Assembly: GCA_949948825.1 (NCBI GenBank)
Contig: CATLIJ010000045.1
Location: 1-12,939, forward strand
Direction of reading: 5' to 3'
DNA length: 12,939 bases
DNA from: an uncultured Clostridiaceae bacterium
GTDB lineage: Bacteria; Bacillota; Clostridia; Lachnospirales; Lachnospiraceae
Shown here: positions 6,713 through 12,798 of the stretch, piece by piece
Layout: each line of letters starts with the position of its first letter
How positions within the stretch are numbered: position 1 is the first letter of the stretch
Notes under the pieces: generated by a model
The model's database searches: none
Told to the model about the DNA's origin: nothing
Seen by the model: the letters and a program-made list of their open reading frames with translations, nothing else
Made by a program: the position numbers and the translations under genes

Positions 6713-6741
6713 TTGACGCGGTTCCTTTGTTATGTTATAGT
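6713..6741 (+). promoter_or_regulatory. promoter of the rpmG-secE-nusG cluster
   Basis: A -35 TTGACG (6713-6718), a 17-base spacer and a -10 TATAGT (6736-6741) lie 87 bases before the rpmG start. The leader contains an 8-base T-run that can pair with AAAAAAGA at 6783-6790 (TCTTTTTT at 6767-6774). No function is assigned to this weak A-U helix. Confidence 0.85.
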
Positions 6742-6828
6742 AAGGTGGCGAATGGAAGAGCTTAGGTCTTTTTTTTGTGCTCAAAAAAGAGGCCGTAATT
6801 CAAGAAAATTTGAGTGGAGGTGGAAGTT

Positions 6829-6978
6829 GTGCGCACAAGAATTACACTGGCTTGTACAGAATGCAAGCAGCGGAATTACAACATGACGAAGGATAAAAAG
6901 ACCCATCCGGACCGCATGGAGACCAAGAAATACTGCAGATTTTGTAAGACTCATACCCTGCATAAGGAAACCAAGTAA
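6829..6978 (+). CDS. rpmG: 50S ribosomal protein L33, zinc-binding form
   Basis: This 49-residue protein of the large ribosomal subunit matches L33 from end to end: RITLACTECKQRNYNMTKDKK...PDRMETKKYCRFCKTHTLHKETK. Two CxxC pairs (C9/C12 and C36/C39) mark the zinc-binding type, as opposed to paralogues that have lost the cysteines. The start is a GTG, 8 bases after GGAGG (6816-6820). Two further in-frame GTG codons at 6814 and 6820 overlap the ribosome binding site and are rejected. It is the first gene of the secE-nusG transcript, the usual Firmicutes order; secE begins 12 bases after its stop. Confidence 0.96.
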   Translation: MRTRITLACTECKQRNYNMTKDKKTHPDRMETKKYCRFCKTHTLHKETK

Positions 6979-6990
6979 GGAGTGTGAAGA

Positions 6991-7209
6991 ATGGCAGATA
7001 CTACAAATACTGCAAAGGCTCCCAAGACAAGCTTTATCAAGGGCCTGAAGACAGAGTTCAAAAAGATCATCTGGCCAAATCAGGAGACGGTTGCAAAGCA
7101 GAGCGCAGCCGTAATGGTGGTTACTATTTTGCTCGGCGCAGTGATTGCGCTGTTAGACTATTTGATTAAGAGCGGTCTTAACGTCATTTTGTTTTTAGGG
7201 CAAGGGTGA
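6991..7209 (+). CDS. secE: preprotein translocase subunit SecE
   Basis: This 72-residue single-span form of SecE is typical of Firmicutes. SecE stabilises SecY in the Sec protein-export channel in the cytoplasmic membrane. The amphipathic family signature LKTEFKKIIWPNQETV lies at residues 19-34, followed by one transmembrane helix at about 39-60 (AAVMVVTILLGAVIALLDYL). AAGGAG overlaps the rpmG stop codon 8 bases before the ATG, indicating tight coupling. nusG starts 4 bases after its stop. Confidence 0.96.
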   Translation: MADTTNTAKAPKTSFIKGLKTEFKKIIWPNQETVAKQSAAVMVVTILLGAVIALLDYLIKSGLNVILFLGQG

Positions 7210-7213
7210 TTTT

Positions 7214-7729
7214 ATGGCAGAGGCAAGATGGTATGTGGTCCATACCTATTCAGGCTATGAGAACAAAGTAAAAGTAGACATTGAGAAAACCATTGAAAAC
7301 CGCAATCTTCAGGAGCAGATCCTGGAGGTGTCCGTCCCCATGCTGGAAGTGGCAGAGATGAAGAACGGCGTGGAGAAGCTGGCGGACAAAAAGATGTTTC
7401 CAGGTTATGTGCTGATTCATATGGTTATGAATGATGATACCTGGTACGTGGTGCGGAATACCCGCGGCGTCACAGGCTTTGTGGGACCTGGTTCCAAGCC
7501 GGTTCCTTTAAGCGAGGAGGAGATGCTGGGACTTGGATTTGCCCGCAAGGATATGACGCCGGAATATGAGGAAGGCGACATGATTGTTGTGACTGCGGGG
7601 GCCTGGAAGGACACCATTGGAGCCATTCAGACCATCAATGAGAGTAAGAAGACTCTTACGATCAATGTCGAGATGTTTGGCCGTGAGACACCGGTTGAAC
7701 TGAGCTTCACGGAAGTGAAGAAAATGTAA
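7214..7729 (+). CDS. nusG: transcription termination/antitermination factor NusG
   Basis: This 171-residue NusG binds the clamp of RNA polymerase and modulates pausing, Rho-dependent termination and coupling to ribosomes. The NGN domain covers about residues 1-110 (RWYVVHTYSGYENKV at the start, MFPGYVLIHM at 61-70, VRNTRGVTGFVGPGSKP at 80-96). The KOW domain covers about 121-171 (EEGDMIVVTAGAWKDTIGAI). The KOW core reads AGAWKDTIG where SGPFAGFxG is common, a mild divergence. A GGGTGA ribosome binding site overlaps the secE stop. It is followed by an L1-type regulatory element and rplK. Confidence 0.97.
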   Translation: MAEARWYVVHTYSGYENKVKVDIEKTIENRNLQEQILEVSVPMLEVAEMKNGVEKLADKKMFPGYVLIHMVMNDDTWYVVRNTRGVTGFVGPGSKPVPLSEEEMLGLGFARKDMTPEYEEGDMIVVTAGAWKDTIGAIQTINESKKTLTINVEMFGRETPVELSFTEVKKM

Positions 7730-7735
7730 CACAAG

Positions 7736-7763
7736 GTGGGAGGGAAATCCCCGACAATACCAC
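7736..7763 (+). promoter_or_regulatory. L1-stalk-like RNA element before rplK (copy 1)
   Basis: The 28-base element begins GTGGGAGGG and ends GACAATACCAC. GTGG (7736-7739) pairs with CCAC (7760-7763), and an inner GGG/CCC stem closes an AAAT loop. Between them lies the asymmetric loop GA / GACAATA. The strands GGUGGGAG and GAAAUACCACC form the L1-binding stalk of bacterial 23S rRNA, so this is probably an mRNA mimic bound by ribosomal protein L1. It ends 6 bases before AGGAGG of rplK. An identical copy precedes rplA. Confidence 0.75.
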
Positions 7764-7782
7764 ATTATAGGAGGTCATTATC

Positions 7783-8208
7783 ATGGCAAAGAAAGTAACT
7801 GGCTATATCAAATTACAGATTCCGGCAGGCAAGGCGACTCCGGCTCCGCCAGTAGGTCCCGCACTGGGCCAGCACGGCGTGAATATCGTGCAGTTTACAA
7901 AGGAGTTTAACGCAAGAACCGCAGACCAGGGCGACCTGATTATTCCGGTAGTTATCACTGTGTATGCGGACAGAAGCTTCAGCTTTGTGACCAAGACTCC
8001 GCCGGCAGCTGTGCTGTTGAAAAAGTATTGCAAGATCAAATCTGGTTCCGCAGTTCCGAATAAGACAAAGGTGGCGACGATTTCCAAGGCCGATCTGCAG
8101 AAGATTGCCGAGACAAAGATGCCGGATCTGAATGCGGCAAGCCTGGAGGCTGCGATGAGTATGATCGCAGGCACTGCAAGGAGTATGGGCATTACGATTG
8201 GCGAATAG
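7783..8208 (+). CDS. rplK: 50S ribosomal protein L11
   Basis: This 141-residue protein of the GTPase-associated centre of the large subunit matches L11 throughout: MAKKVTGYIKLQIPAGKATPAPPVGPALGQHGVNIVQF with the proline-rich IPAGKATPAPPVGPALG at residues 13-29, and a C-terminal rRNA-binding domain ending ARSMGITIGE. AGGAGG (7769-7774) lies 8 bases before the ATG. The 5' region holds the L1-stalk-like element. It is cotranscribed with rplA, separated by 131 bases that contain the second copy of that element. Confidence 0.98.
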   Translation: MAKKVTGYIKLQIPAGKATPAPPVGPALGQHGVNIVQFTKEFNARTADQGDLIIPVVITVYADRSFSFVTKTPPAAVLLKKYCKIKSGSAVPNKTKVATISKADLQKIAETKMPDLNAASLEAAMSMIAGTARSMGITIGE

Positions 8209-8296
8209 GGAATTGGCTGAAAACCAAGGATGGGGCTTGGCCCCTGGAAATGAAAGAACCGTACAGGCATAGATGTGTCCTGGCGGATGAAAAAGC

Positions 8297-8324
8297 GTGG
8301 GAGGGAAATCCCCGACAATACCAC
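8297..8324 (+). promoter_or_regulatory. L1-stalk-like RNA element before rplA (copy 2)
   Basis: All 28 bases are identical to the element at 7736-7763, with the same predicted fold. It is followed after one or two bases by AGGAGG and, as in copy 1, by GTCATT, then the rplA start. L1, the product of rplA, would be the expected ligand. Perfect identity of two non-coding copies about 560 bases apart suggests functional selection or recent duplication. Confidence 0.75.
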
Positions 8325-8339
8325 TAGGAGGTCATTGAT

Positions 8340-9035
8340 ATGAAACGTGGAAAAAGATATCTTGAGGCGGCCAAGAATGTAGACCGCTCTGTACTTTATG
8401 ATGCAGCAGACGCAATCGCTATGGTGAAGAAGACAGCGGTTGCTAAATTTGATGAGACCGTTGAAGCTCATATCCGGACCGGATGCGACGGCCGTCATGC
8501 GGACCAGCAGATCCGCGGCGCGGTTGTGCTTCCTCACGGAACTGGCAAGGTTGTCCGTATTTTGGTATTTGCCAAGGGCGCCAAGGCAGATGAGGCTCAG
8601 GCAGCAGGGGCTGATTATGTGGGCGCAGAGGAGCTGATTCCCAAGATTCAGAACGACGGATGGCTGGATTTTGATGTGGTTGTGGCTACCCCGGATATGA
8701 TGGGCGTAGTAGGCCGGCTGGGCCGTGTGCTTGGACCCAAAGGCCTGATGCCGAACCCCAAGGCCGGAACTGTAACCATGGATGTGACCAAGGCGATTAA
8801 TGATATCAAAGCCGGTAAGATTGAATACAGACTTGATAAGACCAATATTATTCATGTACCCATTGGCAAGGCTTCTTTTACAGAAGAGCAGTTAGCGGAC
8901 AACTTCCAGACGCTTATGGATGCAATCATTAAGGCAAGACCAAGTGCTTTAAAGGGAACTTTTATTAAGAGCGCAACCCTGACTTCCACCATGGGACCAG
9001 GCGTGAAGCTCAATGTTTCCAAGCTGATGGCCTGA
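8340..9035 (+). CDS. rplA: 50S ribosomal protein L1
   Basis: This 231-residue protein forms the mobile L1 stalk near the ribosomal E site. It starts MKRGKRYLEAAKNVD, contains LPHGTGKVVRILVFAKG, and has the family signature GRLGRVLGPKGLMPNPKAG at residues 125-143; length and ends are normal. In E. coli and some archaea L1 also represses translation of its own operon by binding mRNA that mimics the stalk. The two identical elements before rplK and rplA fit that model. AGGAGG (8326-8331) lies 8 bases before the ATG. Confidence 0.98.
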   Translation: MKRGKRYLEAAKNVDRSVLYDAADAIAMVKKTAVAKFDETVEAHIRTGCDGRHADQQIRGAVVLPHGTGKVVRILVFAKGAKADEAQAAGADYVGAEELIPKIQNDGWLDFDVVVATPDMMGVVGRLGRVLGPKGLMPNPKAGTVTMDVTKAINDIKAGKIEYRLDKTNIIHVPIGKASFTEEQLADNFQTLMDAIIKARPSALKGTFIKSATLTSTMGPGVKLNVSKLMA

Positions 9036-9131
9036 TGCAGTGTTACAGTTCGCGGGACAGCAATGTTCAGATGTAACCGTTCAGACGGCGGGCAGGAAGA
9101 TGCCCCTGCCTGAATCATAATCATTTAGTGA

Positions 9132-9160
9132 TTGACAAAAATAAATGTCTATGATATCAT
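9132..9160 (+). promoter_or_regulatory. promoter of rplJ-rplL with extended -10
   Basis: A perfect -35 TTGACA (9132-9137), a 17-base spacer and -10 TATCAT (9155-9160) preceded by TG at 9152-9153, an extended -10. It allows L10/L12 to be made independently of rplK-rplA. Transcription would start just before the L10 leader. Confidence 0.88.
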
Positions 9161-9172
9161 GGACAAGTATTG

Positions 9173-9296
9173 ACTGCCGAAGACAGCAGGTGCCGTAAGG
9201 CATAAGGTGAAACCGCCTGCCGAGGGAATATACAAAACCATGTATTTTGGTGACTTTGTAGAGTCTCTCTGTCGGTGTGCGGCAGGGAGACTTTTT
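9173..9296 (+). promoter_or_regulatory. L10 (rplJ) ribosomal protein leader
   Basis: The sequence carries the hallmarks of the Firmicutes L10 leader: CTGCCGAAGACAGCAGGTGC, a variable arm, CCTGCCGAGG, then a terminator hairpin. The L10-(L12)4 complex binds this RNA to limit its own synthesis. CTGCCG at 9174-9179 is complementary to CGGCAG at 9280-9285 in the terminator, so an alternative antiterminator pairing is possible; this last point is inference. Confidence 0.88.
9263..9296 (+). terminator. attenuator terminator inside the L10 leader
   Basis: A 12-pair stem (9263-9274 with 9280-9291) closes a GTGTG loop and is followed by TTTTT at 9292-9296. It lies between the rplJ promoter and the rplJ gene, so it must be conditional. 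Confidence 0.9.
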
Positions 9297-9386
9297 CTCA
9301 GAAGGGAAAAGGATCTGGCGTTTTGTTTGCTGATTCACAGGACAGGATACCAGATGAGTGTCTTTGCAGAAGCAGTCGAGAAATTC

Positions 9387-9414
9387 GTGACAGGAACCAT
9401 ATGGGAACTGTCAC
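9387..9414 (+). other. hairpin just upstream of the rplJ ribosome binding site
   Basis: GTGACAG (9387-9393) pairs with CTGTCAC (9408-9414). The loop itself is symmetrical, GAA-CCATATGG-GAA. It ends 11 bases before AGGAGG (9426-9431). There is no U-tract, so it is not a terminator. It could be an mRNA processing or stability element, or a binding site; its role is unknown. Confidence 0.55.
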
Positions 9415-9440
9415 AAGAATCTGACAGGAGGTAGATATTC

Positions 9441-9935
9441 ATGGCAAAAGTTGAGTTGAAACAGCCAATCGTAGCAGAGATTTCGGAATTGCTGAATGGC
9501 GCCGCATCTGCTGTGGCGGTAGATTACCGTGGCCTGACCGTTGCCCAGGATACAGAGCTTCGAAAGCAGTTGAGAGAAGCTGGGGTTACTTATAAAGTAT
9601 ATAAGAATACCCTGATCCGGCGTGCTGCGGAAGGAACTGATTTTGCTGCGCTGGATCCTCATCTGGAGGGACCGACAGCGATTGCAGTGTCCAAGGATGA
9701 TGCTACGGCTCCTGCCCGTATTTTGGCTGAGTTTGCCAAGAAGGCTGACAAGCTGGAGATTAAGGCAGGTGTTGTGGAAGGGACTTATTATGATGCAAAG
9801 GGAATGCAGGCGATTTCCAGCATTCCGTCCAGAGAGGTTTTGCTGGGCAGATTGTTTGGCAGCATGAAGTCTCCCATTGCAAATTTGGCCCGCGTCCTTA
9901 ACCAGATTGCTGAAAAGCAAGGTGAGAACGCATAA
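9441..9935 (+). CDS. rplJ: 50S ribosomal protein L10
   Basis: This 164-residue base of the L7/L12 stalk matches L10: an N-terminal rRNA-binding domain with SAVAVDYRGLTVAQDTELRKQLREAGVTYKVYKNTLIRRA (about residues 23-62) and a C-terminal helix (residues ~135-160) that anchors L12 dimers. AGGAGG (9426-9431) lies 9 bases before the ATG. The L10 leader and its attenuator lie upstream. rplL follows after 111 bases. Confidence 0.97.
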   Translation: MAKVELKQPIVAEISELLNGAASAVAVDYRGLTVAQDTELRKQLREAGVTYKVYKNTLIRRAAEGTDFAALDPHLEGPTAIAVSKDDATAPARILAEFAKKADKLEIKAGVVEGTYYDAKGMQAISSIPSREVLLGRLFGSMKSPIANLARVLNQIAEKQGENA

Positions 9936-10046
9936 TCATCCGGTAAGCCCCAGGTGGCTGGATGAAGGAAGACAGGGAGCTGCAGTTTGGATCTTATATC
10001 GGCTGCGGCAACAAAATTAGATGAAATCAAAATGGAGGAAATAAAA

Positions 10047-10421
10047 ATGGCAAAATGGACTGTTGCTGAGTTTATCGAAGGCATTAAAGAGTTATCTGTT
10101 CTGGAACTGAATGAGCTGGTAAAGGCATGTGAGGAAGAGTTCGGCGTGTCTGCTGCTGCTGGTATGGTTATGGCTGGCCCTGTTGCTGGCGCTGCTCCTG
10201 AAGAGGAGAAGACCGAGTTTGATGTTGAGCTGACAGAAGTTGGCCCCAACAAGGTTAAAGTAATCAAGGTAGTGCGTGAAGCAACCGGCCTGGGCCTGAA
10301 AGAGGCTAAGGATGTAGTTGACGGCGCTCCGAAGGTAGTAAAAGAAGGCGCTTCCAAGGAAGAGGCAGAAGAGCTGAAGACAAAGCTGGAAGCAGAGGGC
10401 GCAAAAGTTACCTTGAAGTAA
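10047..10421 (+). CDS. rplL: 50S ribosomal protein L7/L12
   Basis: This 124-residue stalk protein recruits translation factor GTPases. It has an N-terminal dimerisation helix region (1-35, WTVAEFIEGIKELSVLELNELV), an Ala/Gly-rich hinge (about 36-50) and the factor-binding C-terminal domain (57-124, FDVELTEVGPNKVKVIKVVRE and GLGLKEAKDVVDGAP). The start at 10047 is 8 bases after GGAGG (10034-10038). An upstream ATG at 9987 would add 20 residues foreign to the family. A very strong terminator begins about 50 bases after the stop. rpoB does not follow, which is unusual. Confidence 0.98.
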   Translation: MAKWTVAEFIEGIKELSVLELNELVKACEEEFGVSAAAGMVMAGPVAGAAPEEEKTEFDVELTEVGPNKVKVIKVVREATGLGLKEAKDVVDGAPKVVKEGASKEEAEELKTKLEAEGAKVTLK

Positions 10422-10470
10422 TTTCAGCGAACAGGGTAATCGTAATTTTCAGTACTGGATGGCGGAATCG

Positions 10471-10517
10471 AAAGGAACCTTTGAGACCTGCATTCTGCGG
10501 GTTTCGGGGGTTCTTTT
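10471..10517 (+). terminator. strong terminator of rplJ-rplL
   Basis: A 17-pair stem with several G-U pairs (10475-10491 with 10497-10513) closes an ATTCT loop and is followed by TTTTGTT. A flanking AAAG can extend it by pairing into the T-run. The many G-U pairs show that the plus strand is the RNA strand. Confidence 0.92.
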
Positions 10518-10548
10518 GTTATCAAAATCATTTCAAAAGGTCCGGGGA

Positions 10549-10575
10549 ATTAGTTACACAGAAAATGTAATTAAT
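10549..10575 (+). other. 10-pair hairpin downstream of the rplL terminator
   Basis: ATTAGTTACA (10549-10558) pairs with TGTAATTAAT (10566-10575), with one G-U wobble, around loop CAGAAAA. No U-tract follows. The wobble favours a plus-strand RNA, although the preceding terminator should stop rplL transcripts. Confidence 0.45.
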
Positions 10576-10651
10576 CGACATAATAGGACAGAGATATTCA
10601 AGTTTTATGTATGGAAACCAATGGCAGCATCAGGGAAAACAGGGCGGCTGA

Positions 10652-10701
10652 CATATCAAAAATGGCTACAAATCGCGATTTTTCGTGATTTTTTTGATAT
10701 G
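10652..10701 (+). terminator. nested hairpin with T7 tract, terminator-like
   Basis: AATCGCGA (10671-10678) pairs with TCGTGATT (10683-10690) around TTTT and runs into a tract of seven T. The upstream strand CATATCAAAAA (10652-10662) is fully complementary to TTTTTGATATG (10691-10701) and could sequester the U-tract. It may be a backup terminator, the 3' end of an unrecognised RNA, or a relic. Confidence 0.5.
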
Positions 10702-10788
10702 GATGTAACTTGAAACCAGAGTGAGTGGGTACAGGCCCAAAGTTTATAAAAAATTAATAATAAATACTCGAAAATTTACTTAAAACCC

Positions 10789-10817
10789 TTGACAGAGGGA
10801 AAAAAAGGTGCTAAGCT
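10789..10817 (+). promoter_or_regulatory. promoter of the cold-shock gene with extended -10
   Basis: A perfect -35 TTGACA (10789-10794), a 17-base spacer and -10 TAAGCT (10812-10817) preceded by TG at 10809-10810. A/T-rich sequence upstream may be an upstream promoter element. The resulting leader is about 125 bases, long as in many cold-shock genes. Confidence 0.8.
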
Positions 10818-10846
10818 TAGCTAGTATTTTCACAAGGGCTTTTGAT

Positions 10847-10906
10847 TCACATATTTGTGTAAGTCTCGAAGTTCGTTCGTGATTTACACAAATATGTGAT
10901 TTTTTT
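10847..10906 (+). terminator. long hairpin with T-tract in the csp leader (candidate attenuator)
   Basis: A perfect 16-pair stem (10847-10862 with 10884-10899) continues through a G-U pair and seven further positions, with one T-T mismatch, to a GTTCG loop. It is followed by a tract of seven T (10900-10906). The form is that of an intrinsic terminator, but it lies between the csp promoter and the csp ribosome binding site. It may act as an attenuator, a thermosensitive structure, or the end of a separate small RNA starting at the same promoter. Confidence 0.75.
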
Positions 10907-10950
10907 GTTTCTGGGAAAATACACAAAATAAATGGTAGGAGGTATCCATT

Positions 10951-11160
10951 ATGAATAACGGTACAGTTAAGTGGTTCAATGCAACTAAAGGTTATGGCTT
11001 TATTACCAACGATGCTACCGGCGAGGAAGTGTTTGTACATTTTTCGGGAATTGTAGCAGATGGTTACAAGACTTTGGAGGATGGTCAGAAGGTTACTTTT
11101 GATACCACCGAAGGAAACCGTGGCGTACAGGCGGTAAATGTACATGTAGTTGCTGCTTAA
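10951..11160 (+). CDS. csp: cold-shock-domain RNA chaperone
   Basis: This 69-residue single cold-shock domain protein binds single-stranded RNA and DNA and melts RNA secondary structure. Visible landmarks are KWFN (residues 7-10), RNP1 KGYGFI (13-18) and RNP2 VFVHF (27-31). AGGAGG lies 8 bases before the ATG. It is monocistronic, with its own promoter and a strong terminator. A long leader with a terminator-like hairpin precedes it, so its product might influence its own leader by melting the hairpin, as shown for antitermination by E. coli Csp proteins; this is inference. Confidence 0.97.
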   Translation: MNNGTVKWFNATKGYGFITNDATGEEVFVHFSGIVADGYKTLEDGQKVTFDTTEGNRGVQAVNVHVVAA

Positions 11161-11176
11161 CCAAAGCTTCAGAAGG

Positions 11177-11224
11177 CGGCGGCGTGACCGGAGAAGGAAC
11201 TTCGGCTACGCCGCCGTTTTTTTT
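11177..11224 (+). terminator. terminator of csp
   Basis: CGGCGGCGT (11177-11185) pairs with ACGCCGCCG (11208-11216), with a further small CCG/CGG helix inside, and is followed by eight T. Confidence 0.95.
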
Positions 11225-11236
11225 GTGGAATAGCTA

Positions 11237-11265
11237 TTGCATTCTGAAGAGAAATGGTGTATAGT
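11237..11265 (+). promoter_or_regulatory. promoter of uxaB
   Basis: A -35 TTGCAT (11237-11242), a 17-base spacer and -10 TATAGT (11260-11265) lie about 108 bases before the uxaB start. Confidence 0.75.
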
Positions 11266-11302
11266 AAAGAAACAAACCAGGGTTCTATGTTGATTGCTGA
11301 AA

Positions 11303-11318
11303 ATGTAAGCACTTACAT
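11303..11318 (+). promoter_or_regulatory. palindromic operator, LacI-family type
   Basis: ATGTAAGCACTTACAT is a perfect 16-base palindrome. It resembles LacI-family sites (cre-like TGTAANCGNTTACA), with CA rather than CG at the centre. It lies 37 bases after the -10, within the predicted leader, where a bound repressor would block elongation. A uronate-responsive repressor or a CcpA-like protein are the obvious candidates. Confidence 0.65.
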
Positions 11319-11373
11319 AAAGGCAGGAATGCGTACATAGGCAGGGGAAAAATATAAACGGAGGTTACAGGCG

Positions 11374-12705
11374 ATGAGCAAAGAGACAGTGATTCAGTTT
11401 GGCGAAGGTGGATTTCTGCGTGGTTTTGTAGATTATTTTTTCCAGAAGATGAAAGATCAGGGCTTATTTGATGGGTCGGTTGTTGTTGTGCAGCCGATTG
11501 AGCGGGGAATGTGTGAGATGCTGGAGAAGCAGAATTGTGAATACAATCTGTTTCTGCGCGGGATTGATGGCGGCCAGGTAGTGGATGAGCATACACATAT
11601 TGAGGTGATTTCCCGGTGCATCAACCCATATAGTGATCACGAGGGCTACATGGCTTTGGCAGAGAATCCGGATTTCCGGTTTATTGTTTCCAATACTACG
11701 GAAGCAGGCATTGTGTTTGAGGCAGACAACCAGTTTTCGGATGCGCCGGCCAAAAGCTTTCCGGGCAAGCTGACGCAGCTTTTGTATAAGAGATTCCAGC
11801 TGGGCCTGAAGGGATTTATTATTCTTTCCTGTGAGCTCATTGACCATAACGGAGAGGAGCTGGAGAAGTGCTGCATGCAGTATGCAGACTTGTGGAATCT
11901 GGGAGCGGAGTTTAAGACCTGGATGAAAGAAGAGAATGATTTTTGTTCCACATTGGTGGACCGGATTGTGACTGGATTCCCAAGGGATGAGCATAAGGCT
12001 CTGTGTGAGCGGATTGGGGAGCAGGACAATATGATGGATACAGCGGAGATTTTCCATCTGTGGGTGATTCAGGGAGATCACGAGGACGAGCTGCCTTTGA
12101 AGAAGGCTGGTTTCCATGTGGTTTGGACAGACAATGTAGACCCATACAAAAAGCGTAAGGTAAGGATTTTAAACGGCGCCCATACCTCTATGGTTCTGGC
12201 AGCTCATCTGTATGGACTGGAGACAGTCGGCGAATGCCTGAAGGATGAGAAGGTTTCTGGTTTGCTGAAAAAATGTATTTTTGAAGAGATTATTCCTACG
12301 ATTGGAGATACAGAGGATAACCGTCAGTTTGGCGAAGCGGTGCTGGAGCGTTTTTCCAATCCTTTTATCCGTCATTTGCTTTTGTCCATTGCCCTTAATT
12401 CGGTTTCCAAGTTTAAGGCGCGGGTGCTTCCCACAATTTTAGAGTATAAAGAGAAGTTTGGGAAATATCCAGAGGGGCTGACCTTCTCACTGGCAGCATT
12501 GATTGCATTTTACCGCACAGATGCAGCCAATGACGGGGAAGAGATTATGAAGTATATGAAGGAAGCGCCTGTGGCAGATATTCTCAAGAGGGAGGAATAT
12601 TGGGGGCAGGATTTAAGCGGTTTGCTGCCAGATGTTGAGAAGTGGTACGATTTGATTCAGAAGGATGGCGTGGGGAAGGCTTATGATGTGGTGTTGAGAC
12701 TTTAA
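11374..12705 (+). CDS. uxaB: tagaturonate reductase (altronate oxidoreductase)
   Basis: This 443-residue member of the polyol-specific long-chain (mannitol) dehydrogenase family is predicted to reduce D-tagaturonate to D-altronate with NADH in galacturonate breakdown. The N-terminal part begins VIQFGEGGFLRGFVDYF, matching the UxaB dinucleotide-binding start, with VSNTTEAGIVF and LSCELIDHNGEEL further on and DRIVTGFPRDE at mid-protein. The catalytic K-N-H set of the family is intact in KVRILNGAH (K262, N267, H270). GGAGG lies 9 bases before the ATG. UxuB (fructuronate reductase) is a related alternative, but the motifs favour UxaB. No other uronate gene is adjacent in the window. A palindrome in its leader suggests substrate control. 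Confidence 0.9.
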   Translation: MSKETVIQFGEGGFLRGFVDYFFQKMKDQGLFDGSVVVVQPIERGMCEMLEKQNCEYNLFLRGIDGGQVVDEHTHIEVISRCINPYSDHEGYMALAENPDFRFIVSNTTEAGIVFEADNQFSDAPAKSFPGKLTQLLYKRFQLGLKGFIILSCELIDHNGEELEKCCMQYADLWNLGAEFKTWMKEENDFCSTLVDRIVTGFPRDEHKALCERIGEQDNMMDTAEIFHLWVIQGDHEDELPLKKAGFHVVWTDNVDPYKKRKVRILNGAHTSMVLAAHLYGLETVGECLKDEKVSGLLKKCIFEEIIPTIGDTEDNRQFGEAVLERFSNPFIRHLLLSIALNSVSKFKARVLPTILEYKEKFGKYPEGLTFSLAALIAFYRTDAANDGEEIMKYMKEAPVADILKREEYWGQDLSGLLPDVEKWYDLIQKDGVGKAYDVVLRL

Positions 12706-12798
12706 GGGTTAGTTGATAACCTGCGCCAGATTCTTCAGGGCTGTACCGGGAATGTTTGAAATAATATAATTCATTTAAGAGATCAGGAAAGATTTTCC

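Larger units (their letters stand above)
9036..9440 (+). other. 405-base intergenic region between rplA and rplJ
   Basis: No gene is supported. From left to right it holds a hairpin at 9089-9112 (CGGGCAGG/CCTGCCTG) without a U-tract, a promoter at 9132-9160, the L10 leader with its attenuator at 9173-9296, and a hairpin at 9387-9414 shortly before the rplJ ribosome binding site. Confidence 0.8.
10422..10950 (+). other. 529-base intergenic region between rplL and csp
   Basis: No gene is supported. It contains the rplL terminator (10471-10517), a hairpin at 10549-10575, a second terminator-like structure at 10652-10701, an A/T-rich stretch at about 10742-10785, the csp promoter at 10789 and the csp leader hairpin. 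Where rpoB is expected, none of its sequence is seen. Confidence 0.75.

Noticed and set aside
7803..8855. Long 350-codon minus-strand frame across rplK and rplA
   Set aside because: It is antisense to two certain ribosomal protein genes and has no family resemblance; it results from their codon bias.
9207..9434. 75-codon plus-strand frame in the rplA-rplJ gap
   Set aside because: It covers the L10 leader and attenuator, and lacks a ribosome binding site.
10459..10713. 84-codon plus-strand frame after rplL
   Set aside because: It runs through the rplL terminator and later hairpins and has no ribosome binding site.
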